A stretch of DNA of 36,169 bases from Clostridiales bacterium (GCA_918285425.1 CAKJZE010000050.1:1-36169); one strand, 5' to 3'. Counted from the stretch's first letter, positions 9,835-18,383 are shown. The notes: generated by a model not told the origin, from the letters alone. Made by a program: numbers and translations.

Positions 9835-9863
9835 ATTATACTACATAAACTTATAACTTTCAA
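9835..9863 (-). promoter_or_regulatory. Sigma-A-type promoter of the coiled-coil gene
   Basis: Minus-strand TTGAAA (9858-9863) - 17 nt - TATAAT (9835-9840). Confidence 0.6.
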
Positions 9864-9898
9864 GAGTAATTTTCAAATAAATGTATTTATTAAATAAA

Positions 9899-9930
9899 AT
9901 GACGCATCTCGCGTCACTTTATTATTTTTC
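9899..9930 (-). terminator. Intrinsic terminator of the transglutaminase-like gene
   Basis: TGACGCatctcGCGTCA hairpin with flanking A/T tracts, overlapping the 3' end of the CDS. Confidence 0.55.
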
Positions 9931-11604
9931 AATTTCACCGTCATTATTATTTTGTTGACTTTGTTGATTTTTTCGTCGCTCATATATCTCTTTAGTTTTT
10001 GTATATAATTTATTTGTCGCTCCCTCTGTATAAGAATTAAGAATTGTTGCTTCTGTCCTATCAAAATACCCTTTTACTTCAGCTTTTGTTTCTGCTTCAG
10101 ACATACCTTCGTGTTTACAAACTTCATTCATTGCTCTATTATATGAATTGATAGATATAGGCTGAGAATCAATTTTTGGACGTAAATCATTTGCAATGTC
10201 CATAGATAATTTAACTTGACATATAGAGTCAATTAATTGAACCTTAGTTAATTCATTATTCTCTCTATATAAAACAAGATCTCCTTTTATTGTTTCTGAA
10301 AACTTAAACTCTTTTGACTTACCTGTCAATGTGTTCCACTTATCAGCGATTTTTGAAATTATGCTTTTATTTGCTCTATATTTTTTGTCAGTCTGTTTTA
10401 ATCTTTGAATATTTTCATTTATAAGATCCATATCAGGATTTTTTGACATACATAATGCCAACATTGTTTCAAAATGTAAAGATTTTGGTGGATTACATTC
10501 ATATACATTATCTTTTATGCCATTTTCGTTAAACAGTTTTTCAAGCAAATCGCATGCATTTGCAACTCTTTGATCATCATTTACAATATCTGTAGCCTTC
10601 TTTTCCACCTCTTTTATATAATTTTCATCTTTACCAATAGTTTTTAATGTAAAACTTTTTGTCTCTGGATAATACATCAACATACGCGAATCAATAACTG
10701 TATTTAAGTATTCATTATCACTAAAATGATTACTATAAAAATGATTAAATTGAGGTCTGGTCTTTACATCAGCATTGAGTTTATTTTTGTCCGTTAAAGG
10801 TATTAGACAATGATTTAGGGTACGTTTTTGTTCTCTTCCATTGACTATCGTAGAGGAATCCCAACATGCGTCCGAATAAAATATACCATGAATATTATAT
10901 TTATCATCATCAATGCAAACAATATTATTTTCATGCCCACCAATAGGTCGACCATCTGTTCTATTGTAAACTTCTGACTCTTGACATATGCAAGGTATCC
11001 CAACTTCATCACACAAATATTTCATCAACTTTGCATACCCAACACAAACTATATCATCACCATTAAGAACCGAGATAAGATTGCGGGACTTTGATAGATC
11101 ATCATCAGACTCATGATATACCTTTGTTGTAAGAAAATTATAAATAGCCATATATTTTTCAAAGGGAGACAGATCAGAATCTTTCAAATTTTTAACAATT
11201 TCATTTGCTTTTTGTTGTGCACTTAATGTTTCTGATAAAACGTATTCTTTATAATCAAAATCACTTGCTATAAAAACTTTTCCATTATTATTCTTTTGTA
11301 TAAACTCTTCAAGTTCCACAATATTTTCAGCATCAGCAACGCGCAAACCTTTCACACTGAAAGAAACATCAATAGGTTGACCTTGAAATTTACTCAAAAA
11401 TTCTTGAATTTTTTGATAATCAGTCTTGTTGCAATCAAACTCTATATTTATTCTAGACAAATTTGAATAAGTTCTTGGACGCCCTTGGAAAAAATTTTCT
11501 ATTTCATCCAATGACTTAAAATTCAAAACCTCAACAGATGGATTATCTCTGACTTTATCCTTTTTGATTTCATCAAGAAGCGACATTTTTACTTCTTCAG
11601 ACAT
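9922..11604 (-). CDS. Transglutaminase-like superfamily protein
   Basis: Cys-His-Asp-like blocks: DDIVCVGYAKLMKYLCDEVGIPC, GGHENNIVCIDDDKYNIHGIFYSDACWDS. GAGAGG RBS before the ATG at 11604. Confidence 0.7.
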   Translation of the reverse strand: MSEEVKMSLLDEIKKDKVRDNPSVEVLNFKSLDEIENFFQGRPRTYSNLSRINIEFDCNKTDYQKIQEFLSKFQGQPIDVSFSVKGLRVADAENIVELEEFIQKNNNGKVFIASDFDYKEYVLSETLSAQQKANEIVKNLKDSDLSPFEKYMAIYNFLTTKVYHESDDDLSKSRNLISVLNGDDIVCVGYAKLMKYLCDEVGIPCICQESEVYNRTDGRPIGGHENNIVCIDDDKYNIHGIFYSDACWDSSTIVNGREQKRTLNHCLIPLTDKNKLNADVKTRPQFNHFYSNHFSDNEYLNTVIDSRMLMYYPETKSFTLKTIGKDENYIKEVEKKATDIVNDDQRVANACDLLEKLFNENGIKDNVYECNPPKSLHFETMLALCMSKNPDMDLINENIQRLKQTDKKYRANKSIISKIADKWNTLTGKSKEFKFSETIKGDLVLYRENNELTKVQLIDSICQVKLSMDIANDLRPKIDSQPISINSYNRAMNEVCKHEGMSEAETKAEVKGYFDRTEATILNSYTEGATNKLYTKTKEIYERRKNQQSQQNNNDGEIEK

Positions 11605-11722
11605 ATAATACCTCTCATTATTGTTAACTAATTTAATTGTAACATAAATCAATTGTATTTGCAACATATTGTCAATATTATTATACAATAACATCAAATC
11701 TTGAAATTAAATTAAAAAAATA

Positions 11723-11751
11723 TTGACAATTTACAAATCTTCGTCTATACT
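11723..11751 (+). promoter_or_regulatory. Promoter of tRNA-Arg
   Basis: TTGACA (11723-11728) - 17 nt - TATACT (11746-11751). Confidence 0.75.
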
Positions 11752-11802
11752 TAATCACGCTAAGGGTGTGCCAAAGGCATACCCTTGCAAAATCCCTCTT
11801 TT

Positions 11803-11879
11803 GCACCCGTATCTCAGCTGGATAGAGTCCACGGCTACGAACCGTGTTGTCGGGGGTTCGAATCCCTCCGGGTGCACCA
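11803..11879 (+). tRNA. tRNA-Arg (ACG), CCA encoded
   Basis: Acceptor GCACCCG/CGGGTGC, anticodon arm CACGG-CTACGAA-CCGTG, T-arm GGGGG-TTCGAAT-CCCTC, ACCA end. Confidence 0.95.
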
Positions 11880-11940
11880 TAAAAAGTTGACGCATTTTTG
11901 CGTCAATTTTTTATTGCATATTCGGTACGGATTCGAACAA
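11861..11940 (+). repeat. 80-bp direct repeat copy 1 (tRNA-Arg 3' end plus terminator)
   Basis: AATCCCTCCGGGTGCACCATAAAAAGTTGACGCATTTTTGCGTCAATTTTTTATTGCATATTCGGTaCGGATTCGAACAA. Confidence 0.95.
11880..11915 (+). terminator. Terminator of tRNA-Arg
   Basis: TTGACGCAttttTGCGTCAATTTTTTATT. Confidence 0.85.
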
Positions 11941-12054
11941 ACTGGGGTCCACGCAAAATTGCATAAGCGATTTTGTGGGGAGAGGAGCAACCACTCGCAA
12001 AGGCAAAATTTTGATTGTAAATCAAAATGAAGCAAAAAGAGCATGTTGCGACGA

Positions 12055-12134
12055 AATCCCTCCGGGTGCACCATAAAAAGTTGACGCATTTTTGCGTCAA
12101 TTTTTTATTGCATATTCGGTGCGGATTCGAACAA
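12055..12134 (+). repeat. 80-bp direct repeat copy 2 (duplicated tRNA 3' end plus terminator)
   Basis: Same 80 bp as 11861-11940 with one substitution, 194 bp downstream; no intact tRNA precedes it. Confidence 0.95.
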
Positions 12135-12201
12135 TTTTTAAATGTTTTGCATAATGTAAATCTACAAAATCTTTTAATTAAATCATATCTGCATATTTTT
12201 A

Positions 12202-12230
12202 TTGACTTTTATTTTTTGAGGTGTTACAAT
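12202..12230 (+). promoter_or_regulatory. Promoter of the metG-like leader RNA
   Basis: TTGACT (12202-12207) - 17 nt - TACAAT (12225-12230). Confidence 0.7.
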
Positions 12231-12236
12231 AAAGTT

Positions 12237-12350
12237 ATGAGAAATATTAAATTACAGCAACAAAATAGATAATTTTTGTGCAAATCTTTGCACAAGTATT
12301 TTGTTGCTTGTGAAATAATAAGTCACTCGCAACAGAGTGATTTTTATTTT
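12237..12350 (+). ncRNA. Candidate attenuator leader or small RNA upstream of the MetRS-like gene
   Basis: Starts at the predicted +1. Contains an 11-codon ORF (MRNIKLQQQNR), outer stem AGCAACAAAATA/TATTTTGTTGCT, inner stem TTGTGCAAA/TTTGCACAA, then a terminator. Confidence 0.6.
12320..12350 (+). terminator. Intrinsic terminator within the metG-like leader
   Basis: TCACTC-gcaaca-GAGTGA-TTTTTATTTT, about 55 nt before the CDS. Confidence 0.75.
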
Positions 12351-12407
12351 GAAATCACATCACATAAAATTTGAAAGTATGATATGACAAACTTGTAAGG
12401 AGAAATT

Positions 12408-14423
12408 ATGAACAATAAAATTATTGATCTTGTTGGTAAAGAAAGATGGGAAAGACGACCAAACTTCCCTTTAAGAGCGGTTGTTACAAGCGGTATGCCA
12501 TATGGCAATAAAGAAATGCACTTTGCTCATGCTGCGCTGACCCTTAGGGCTGACACTTTTGCACGCTTTATGCGCGACAGAATTGGCAACGAAAATGTTA
12601 TCTTTGTTTCTGGAACAGACTGTTTTGGAAGCACGGCAACTGAAACATACAGAAAACTTAAAGAAAGTGGAAATTGCGCATTTAACAATATAAAACAATT
12701 TGTTGAGCATAATCATAAACTGCAAAAACAAACCATGCAAGATTATGAGATATCTCACAATTTCTTTGGTGCATCTGCTCTTGAGCCTATGTTCTCAAAT
12801 CATAAAAAAGTAAGCGAGTATTTTGTGAAAACTTTGCTTGATGCAAAAATGCTTTCAAAACGTTCTTCTTTGCAATTTTTTGACCCAAAACTGAAAACCT
12901 TACTCAATGGCAGACAGGTTATTGGTAAATGTCCAATAGAGGGCTGCCCTGGTGAAAAGGGTTATGCAGATGAGTGCGACATGGGGCATCAATACTCCCC
13001 TGTCGATTTGATCGATCCTGTAAGCGCATTAAGTGGAGAAAAACCAGAGCTTGTAAAAGTTGAAAATTTATATTTTGACCTTGACAAATGCACTGATGAA
13101 ATGTGGACATGGCTTTCTTCAATCGAAAAACGTGGAGACACTGCTCCATTTATGTTTAAAGAAATCAAAGAGTTTTTGAAAAAACCTGAAATCTATGTTA
13201 AGAGAGAGCTTGTTGCAAAAATTAATTCCCTCGATCTTCCTCCATTTGAAATAGTGGACAAAAATGGGCCAAGCGTAAACCTTGTCTTTGAAAAATTATC
13301 TGACCGTGAGACAGCATGTGAAATTCTGACAGAAAATTTGGTAAGATACCGCACTGGCAAAACTCTTGTTCCTTTCAGACTGACAGGAAATGACAGTTGG
13401 GGTGTTCCTTGCCCTGAAATTGATGGCATAAAAGATCAAACTTTCTATGTATGGCCAGAAAGCCTTTGGGCACCAATAAGTGAAACAATAACTTATCTTA
13501 AATCTGTTGGTAAGCCTGAAGATGAGTGGAAAAAGTTTTGGTGCAGCACTGACGCACGAGTTTTCCAATTTATTGGTGAAGATAACCTTTCTTTCTATGG
13601 CCCAGCACAGCAAGCAATTTGGCTTCACATGCAGGGCACAAATCCTAAATTCCCTGCACCTGATGGTCAACTACAAAACACAACTATTGTTCCAATAAAA
13701 CACCTATTGTTTATGAACAAAAAAGCAAGTTCTTCAGGACAGTTTAAAGCACCAATGGCAAAAGAGTTTTTGAATTACTACACTCCAGAGCAACTCAGAA
13801 TGCACTTTTTAGGAATGAATGTCACAAACAACAACGTAAGTTTTCTGCCAAAACCTCTTAACCCTGACGCAACACCAGAAGAAGTTGATATTGTACTTAA
13901 AGAAGGAAACCTTCTTACTAATGTATATAACAGAATATTAAGAACAGTTTTTTATACAATGCAAAAAGAAATTGGTGGAAAAATACCAAATATTGAAGCA
14001 AGTGATGAAGTTAAAAAAGAATGCGCAAATGCTGTTTTAAACTATGAAAAATTCATGTTTGATTTGAAACTTCACCAAGTTGTTAACACTGTTGATGTAT
14101 TTGTCAGAAATATCAATAAATTCTGGGTTAAAAACTATGCAGAAGCAAGTTCAAAAGAAGAAAAAGAACAGCTTATTGCCAATACCCTGCAATATATTGT
14201 CATAGCAAATATTCTTCTTCATCCAATGTCTCCTAACGGCACTGAAAAAGTCGCAGAATATTTGAAACTTGATAAATCTAAACACTTCTCTTGGAATCAT
14301 ATATTTGATAACATCTATGATATATTAAAAGATAAAAATGACAATCAAATTATATTCTTAAAAGAAAAGGAAGACTTCTTCAAAAAGCACCCAAGTCAAC
14401 TTGCTGCTTTGGAAGAAAAATAG
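12408..14423 (+). CDS. metG: Methionyl-tRNA synthetase family (class I aaRS) protein with divergent signature motifs
   Basis: SGMPYGNKEMHFAHA in place of the HIGH block; zinc-knuckle-like CPIEGCPGEKGYADECDMGHQYSPVDLIDP; FIGEDNLSFYGPAQQAIW; KKASSSGQF in place of KMSKS. Confidence 0.8.
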   Translation: MNNKIIDLVGKERWERRPNFPLRAVVTSGMPYGNKEMHFAHAALTLRADTFARFMRDRIGNENVIFVSGTDCFGSTATETYRKLKESGNCAFNNIKQFVEHNHKLQKQTMQDYEISHNFFGASALEPMFSNHKKVSEYFVKTLLDAKMLSKRSSLQFFDPKLKTLLNGRQVIGKCPIEGCPGEKGYADECDMGHQYSPVDLIDPVSALSGEKPELVKVENLYFDLDKCTDEMWTWLSSIEKRGDTAPFMFKEIKEFLKKPEIYVKRELVAKINSLDLPPFEIVDKNGPSVNLVFEKLSDRETACEILTENLVRYRTGKTLVPFRLTGNDSWGVPCPEIDGIKDQTFYVWPESLWAPISETITYLKSVGKPEDEWKKFWCSTDARVFQFIGEDNLSFYGPAQQAIWLHMQGTNPKFPAPDGQLQNTTIVPIKHLLFMNKKASSSGQFKAPMAKEFLNYYTPEQLRMHFLGMNVTNNNVSFLPKPLNPDATPEEVDIVLKEGNLLTNVYNRILRTVFYTMQKEIGGKIPNIEASDEVKKECANAVLNYEKFMFDLKLHQVVNTVDVFVRNINKFWVKNYAEASSKEEKEQLIANTLQYIVIANILLHPMSPNGTEKVAEYLKLDKSKHFSWNHIFDNIYDILKDKNDNQIIFLKEKEDFFKKHPSQLAALEEK

Positions 14424-14445
14424 TTTTATAATATTTTAAATTAAT

Positions 14446-14474
14446 AAAAAGTCGTTGATGCGACTTTTTATTTT
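14446..14474 (+). terminator. Intrinsic terminator
   Basis: AAAAAGTCGttgatgCGACTTTTTATTTTTC. Confidence 0.75.
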
Positions 14475-14486
14475 TCTTAAATTCAA

Positions 14487-14515
14487 TTTACAAATACTTA
14501 TTATTGTGTTAAAAT
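14487..14515 (+). promoter_or_regulatory. Promoter of the rubrerythrin gene
   Basis: TTTACA (14487-14492) - 17 nt - TAAAAT (14510-14515). Confidence 0.5.
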
Positions 14516-14545
14516 TTTAGTATTAAAATAAATAGGAGAAACACT

Positions 14546-15082
14546 ATGAACAAATATCAAGGAACAAAAACTGAAAAGAATTTACAAACTGCTTTTGCAG
14601 GAGAATCACAAGCAAGAAATAAATACACATATTTTGCTTCAGTTGCAAAAAAAGAAGGATTTGAACAAATTTCTGAAATCTTTTTAAAAACAGCTGAAAA
14701 TGAAAAAGAACATGCAAAAATGTGGTTCAAAGAACTTGGCGAGCTTGGAAATACTGCAAAAAATCTCGGAGCTGCTGCAGATGGCGAAAACTTCGAGTGG
14801 ACAGATATGTATGAAGGTTTTGCAAAAACTGCAGAGGAAGAAGGATTTAAAGACCTTGCATACAAATTCCGCGCAGTTGCTGCAATTGAAAAAGAACATG
14901 AAAAAAGATATCGCGCACTTTTGAATAATGTTGAAACTGTAGCTGTTTTTGAAAAATCAACAATTACTGTTTGGGAATGCAGAAACTGCGGACACATCGT
15001 TGTTGGCAAAAAAGCACCAGAGGTTTGCCCAGTATGTGCTCACCCACAAAGCTATTTTGAAGTACGAAAAGAAAATTTCTAA
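14546..15082 (+). CDS. rbr: Rubrerythrin
   Basis: Ferritin-like ExxH repeats ([20 protein letters not shown]) plus C-terminal rubredoxin-like [23 protein letters not shown]. Confidence 0.96.
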   Translation: MNKYQGTKTEKNLQTAFAGESQARNKYTYFASVAKKEGFEQISEIFLKTAENEKEHAKMWFKELGELGNTAKNLGAAADGENFEWTDMYEGFAKTAEEEGFKDLAYKFRAVAAIEKEHEKRYRALLNNVETVAVFEKSTITVWECRNCGHIVVGKKAPEVCPVCAHPQSYFEVRKENF

Positions 15083-15086
15083 TTTA

Positions 15087-15118
15087 AAAAACACATCATT
15101 AATTTGATGTGTTTTTTT
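15087..15118. terminator. Bidirectional terminator between convergent genes
   Basis: AAAAACACATCAttaatTTGATGTGTTTTTTT. Confidence 0.75.
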
Positions 15119-15121
15119 ATT

Positions 15122-16783
15122 TTATTTTTTATCTACAAACTGAATATTTTTAACTTCCCCATCTTCAATCTGCACAACCTTATCACTAATTTCAGAATAA
15201 GTTTCTTGCGCAGAGAAAATAATAATTGTTTTTGTTCCATTAAGTTTTCTTAATATTTGTTTAATTTCTTCAGTATCTTGGTCATTTAAACTTGGCAATT
15301 CATAGATTGCAATTATACTTGCACCAGTTACTATTGCACGTGCTAATCCAAGCAAAAACTTTTCTTTTGCAGACAGGTCGGCTACATTGCTTTCAAATTT
15401 CTGTGGCAAACGCATAACATAATCATAAAGACCAGACATCATACACGCATTTTTAATTTCAGTTTTATTTTTTGACACAGCTTTAAATTGTTCAAATATA
15501 TTCCCATCAAGCACATAAGGTTTACTTGATGTATATGTCACATTTTTAAAATATGATTTGTTGGAATAATCTTTGATGTCAAGCCCATCAATGTAAATAC
15601 TGCCTTTTGTTTGCTCTATTTCACGAACAAGAAGACCAAAGATTGATCTTTTGCCGCAATTTTTTTCTCCCAAAATCAATGTAGTTTCATTGTGTTGAAC
15701 ATGGAAGTTTATATCTTTAAGAGTGTTAATTTTAACCCCTTTTGGTTGATAAAACAGATCAATAAAGTCAATTCTCCCCAGAATGTCATCAACCGAGTTG
15801 TTGCCAAATCGCACTATATCTCTTGGTGTAAAGTTTTCAATAACTTTTAATCTGTTCATTGCAACTGTTGCATTTTTTAAATCCTTAAATCCAGACAAAA
15901 TTTCATTGCTATGATCAATTATGGTTGTTATATAAGGCACAACAATCAGGTACATTTCAAGTGAAACAGAGCTCTTTGATACAAGCATTATCATTATAAG
16001 TGTAAGTGCTGTGATAAACACTTTACACCAAGCTCCATAGCCTACATCAATGGCAGAACTCCATGTTTGCCTTGCGCGGAATTGATCAATCATGCTCTTA
16101 TTCGCATTCAAATGTGCTTTCCTTAAATTTTGCTTATCATTTTCTGCATAAAGATATTGTGCTGAATCCAACATCTCTGACATCGTGTGATAGCTGTTAT
16201 CTATTCCCTCTTTTATCTTTTTTGTACCAGCCGCATACTTAGTTTGTAAAAGTGACAAAATGGCAGCATTAATAAACACCATAATTAAAATAATAAGAGC
16301 CACCAGGGCATTTGAAAATATTATTGTAAAGAAAATTATGATCACTTGCCCTAACTGACCTATTTTATTTGTCAAAGTATCAGCAAAATTTGCGGTATCC
16401 CAAGCATCTTGATAAGAAATATTAAGTAATCTGTCTTTAGAGTTATTTTTAAAATTTACTTTGTCTGCAAGAAAGATCTTTTCACTTATCATATCTTGAA
16501 AACGAAGATAGGTTGATCTCAATAATTTGTCATGTACCAAATATTTTACATGAATAATACAATAACCTGCCAAAAATGCAACCAGACCAAAAATTAAGTT
16601 ATACATTGCCCACTCGTAATTGCCCGCAGACAAATTAGTTATAACCCTTGCTGCAAAAACTGGCTGAATGACATACATGCAAATTCTGTATAAAAATGCA
16701 GACATAAATGAAAGAACAAAATAGCCTTTATGAGGCCTTGTATATTTCCACCACCTTCCAAGCATTCTTAAGTTTTCAAACAT
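15122..16783 (-). CDS. ABC transporter half-transporter (TMD-NBD) with degenerate ATPase motifs
   Basis: N-terminal multi-TM exporter-like domain; NBD with GEKNCGKRS (Walker A position), LSAKE (signature), IIAIYELPSLND (Walker B/D-loop). Confidence 0.85.
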   Translation of the reverse strand: MFENLRMLGRWWKYTRPHKGYFVLSFMSAFLYRICMYVIQPVFAARVITNLSAGNYEWAMYNLIFGLVAFLAGYCIIHVKYLVHDKLLRSTYLRFQDMISEKIFLADKVNFKNNSKDRLLNISYQDAWDTANFADTLTNKIGQLGQVIIIFFTIIFSNALVALIILIMVFINAAILSLLQTKYAAGTKKIKEGIDNSYHTMSEMLDSAQYLYAENDKQNLRKAHLNANKSMIDQFRARQTWSSAIDVGYGAWCKVFITALTLIMIMLVSKSSVSLEMYLIVVPYITTIIDHSNEILSGFKDLKNATVAMNRLKVIENFTPRDIVRFGNNSVDDILGRIDFIDLFYQPKGVKINTLKDINFHVQHNETTLILGEKNCGKRSIFGLLVREIEQTKGSIYIDGLDIKDYSNKSYFKNVTYTSSKPYVLDGNIFEQFKAVSKNKTEIKNACMMSGLYDYVMRLPQKFESNVADLSAKEKFLLGLARAIVTGASIIAIYELPSLNDQDTEEIKQILRKLNGTKTIIIFSAQETYSEISDKVVQIEDGEVKNIQFVDKK

Positions 16784-16873
16784 ACTTTATCTCCTGTATT
16801 GATTAAATTACGTCATTATTAAGTAAAATTTTGAATACGTTAATAACAAAATTTTATTATTTAAATTATAAGA

Positions 16874-18280
16874 TTAAATTTTTAAAAAGTTTTTCCAAAG
16901 CAAAATTTCATTTTCACATTTTTCTTTTGTATCAAACTCTGCAAAAATTCTAAGAAGTGGCTCAGTTCCAGAAAATCTGATAAGAACCCAATCGCCATTT
17001 TGATAGAATATTTTCAGATAATCATTTCTTACAATTTGTGCAACCGGATAATTTAAATTTGGTAAAAGTTGATCATAAAATAAAACATTTTTTATCTCAT
17101 TTTCTTTAATTTTGGAATAAGCGATTGAACAATCCACTATGGTTTTATTATATCCATCTGCAAATTCAAACATCTCTTCAATAATATTGTTTAAAGGCAT
17201 TTTAAGTTCTGAAAGAATTTTTAAGCAAAGCGCGATCGAAATCAGGCTGTCCTTTCCCCAAATGTGAGTTGTTATTGCAAGGCCACCACTGCTTTCTCCA
17301 CCAACAACGCCATTCACTTCTTTTAATTTATTTGAGATATATTTAAAACCAACAGGGACTTCATGACATATAAAGCCAAATTTATTTGCAAGTAAATCAA
17401 GCAAAGAGGTTGTAGCACAATTTTTTATAACATCTCCTTGCTTATTTTCATATTTTATCATGTAATAGTAAACAAGCGATAAAATAGTATTATTGTCCCA
17501 ATATTTTCCATTTTTATCAACAACCGCAAGCCTGTCTCCATCTGCATCAAGTGCAAAGCCAATATCAGCTTTATTTTGGATAACTTCGTTACGTAACGCA
17601 CCAATATTGTCTTCGTTTGGAGCTGGTGGCACAAAACCAAAAAATGCATCATGCGCGCTATTGATTATTTTATAATTTTTTATACCTAATTTTGTGCAAA
17701 ATAATTCTATTTCATTTTTAGTTGATCCAAATTTTGTATCAAACACTACATTAATATTACTTAATTTTGAAAGATTTTGATTTTCTATTATATAGTCGAC
17801 AAATTCATTGTCATAATTTACAAGCTTTACATTTTTTTCAAATCCAGTTGTGTCATCAATATGCATTTCAGATATTTTATTAAATTCATTTTCAATTTCT
17901 TGCGTTTGCTCGACTGAAGCGTCTTTTCCCTCTTTCACAATAACTTTAATACCATTATACATATATGGATTATGACTTGCAGTTATCATTACGCCATAAT
18001 CGTTGTCTTGTTTCATCGTCTGATACATTATAACAGGCGTTGCACAAGGTGCAGCAACAAGATCAACAGTAATGTCATTTTTTGCAAACACTTCTGCACA
18101 CCACTTCGCAAAAATTTCAGACATAAAACGATTATCATATCCGATACATATATGTTGTTTGAGTTTTTTATTTTTTACAATATTTGCCATACTTTGACAA
18201 ATTTTTTGTACATTTTTCTTTGTAAATGATTCACCAATAATTCCTCTGAATCCACCAGTTCCAAATTTAATTTTATCCAT
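16874..18280 (-). CDS. Phosphoglucomutase/phosphomannomutase family protein
   Basis: FGTGGFRG, MITASHNPYMYNGIKV, DADGDRLAVVD, GGESSGG, RFSGTEPLLRIFAE. Confidence 0.95.
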   Translation of the reverse strand: MDKIKFGTGGFRGIIGESFTKKNVQKICQSMANIVKNKKLKQHICIGYDNRFMSEIFAKWCAEVFAKNDITVDLVAAPCATPVIMYQTMKQDNDYGVMITASHNPYMYNGIKVIVKEGKDASVEQTQEIENEFNKISEMHIDDTTGFEKNVKLVNYDNEFVDYIIENQNLSKLSNINVVFDTKFGSTKNEIELFCTKLGIKNYKIINSAHDAFFGFVPPAPNEDNIGALRNEVIQNKADIGFALDADGDRLAVVDKNGKYWDNNTILSLVYYYMIKYENKQGDVIKNCATTSLLDLLANKFGFICHEVPVGFKYISNKLKEVNGVVGGESSGGLAITTHIWGKDSLISIALCLKILSELKMPLNNIIEEMFEFADGYNKTIVDCSIAYSKIKENEIKNVLFYDQLLPNLNYPVAQIVRNDYLKIFYQNGDWVLIRFSGTEPLLRIFAEFDTKEKCENEILLWKNFLKI

Positions 18281-18356
18281 TGTAATATCACCTGTATTAA
18301 TTTTAACACAATATAAATAAAAATCAAAACCATTCTGATATAATTCTTAAAAATAA

Positions 18357-18378
18357 AAAACCGCAATAGCGGTTTTTC
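18357..18378 (-). terminator. Terminator of tRNA-Thr
   Basis: Minus strand: AAAAACCGCtattGCGGTTTTTTATTTT. Confidence 0.75.
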
Positions 18379-18383
18379 TTTAT

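Noticed and set aside
11835-12089. ORFs across tRNA-Arg (e.g. ...CTRRDSNPRQHGS)
   Set aside because: Read-through translation of the tRNA, its terminator and the duplicated copy; not coding.
12135-12407. T-box riboswitch upstream of the MetRS-like gene
   Set aside because: No T-box consensus (TGGNACCGCG-like) and no typical Stem I features; the architecture differs.
14557-15009. 150-aa minus-strand ORF opposite rubrerythrin
   Set aside because: Antisense shadow of a well-supported rbr gene.
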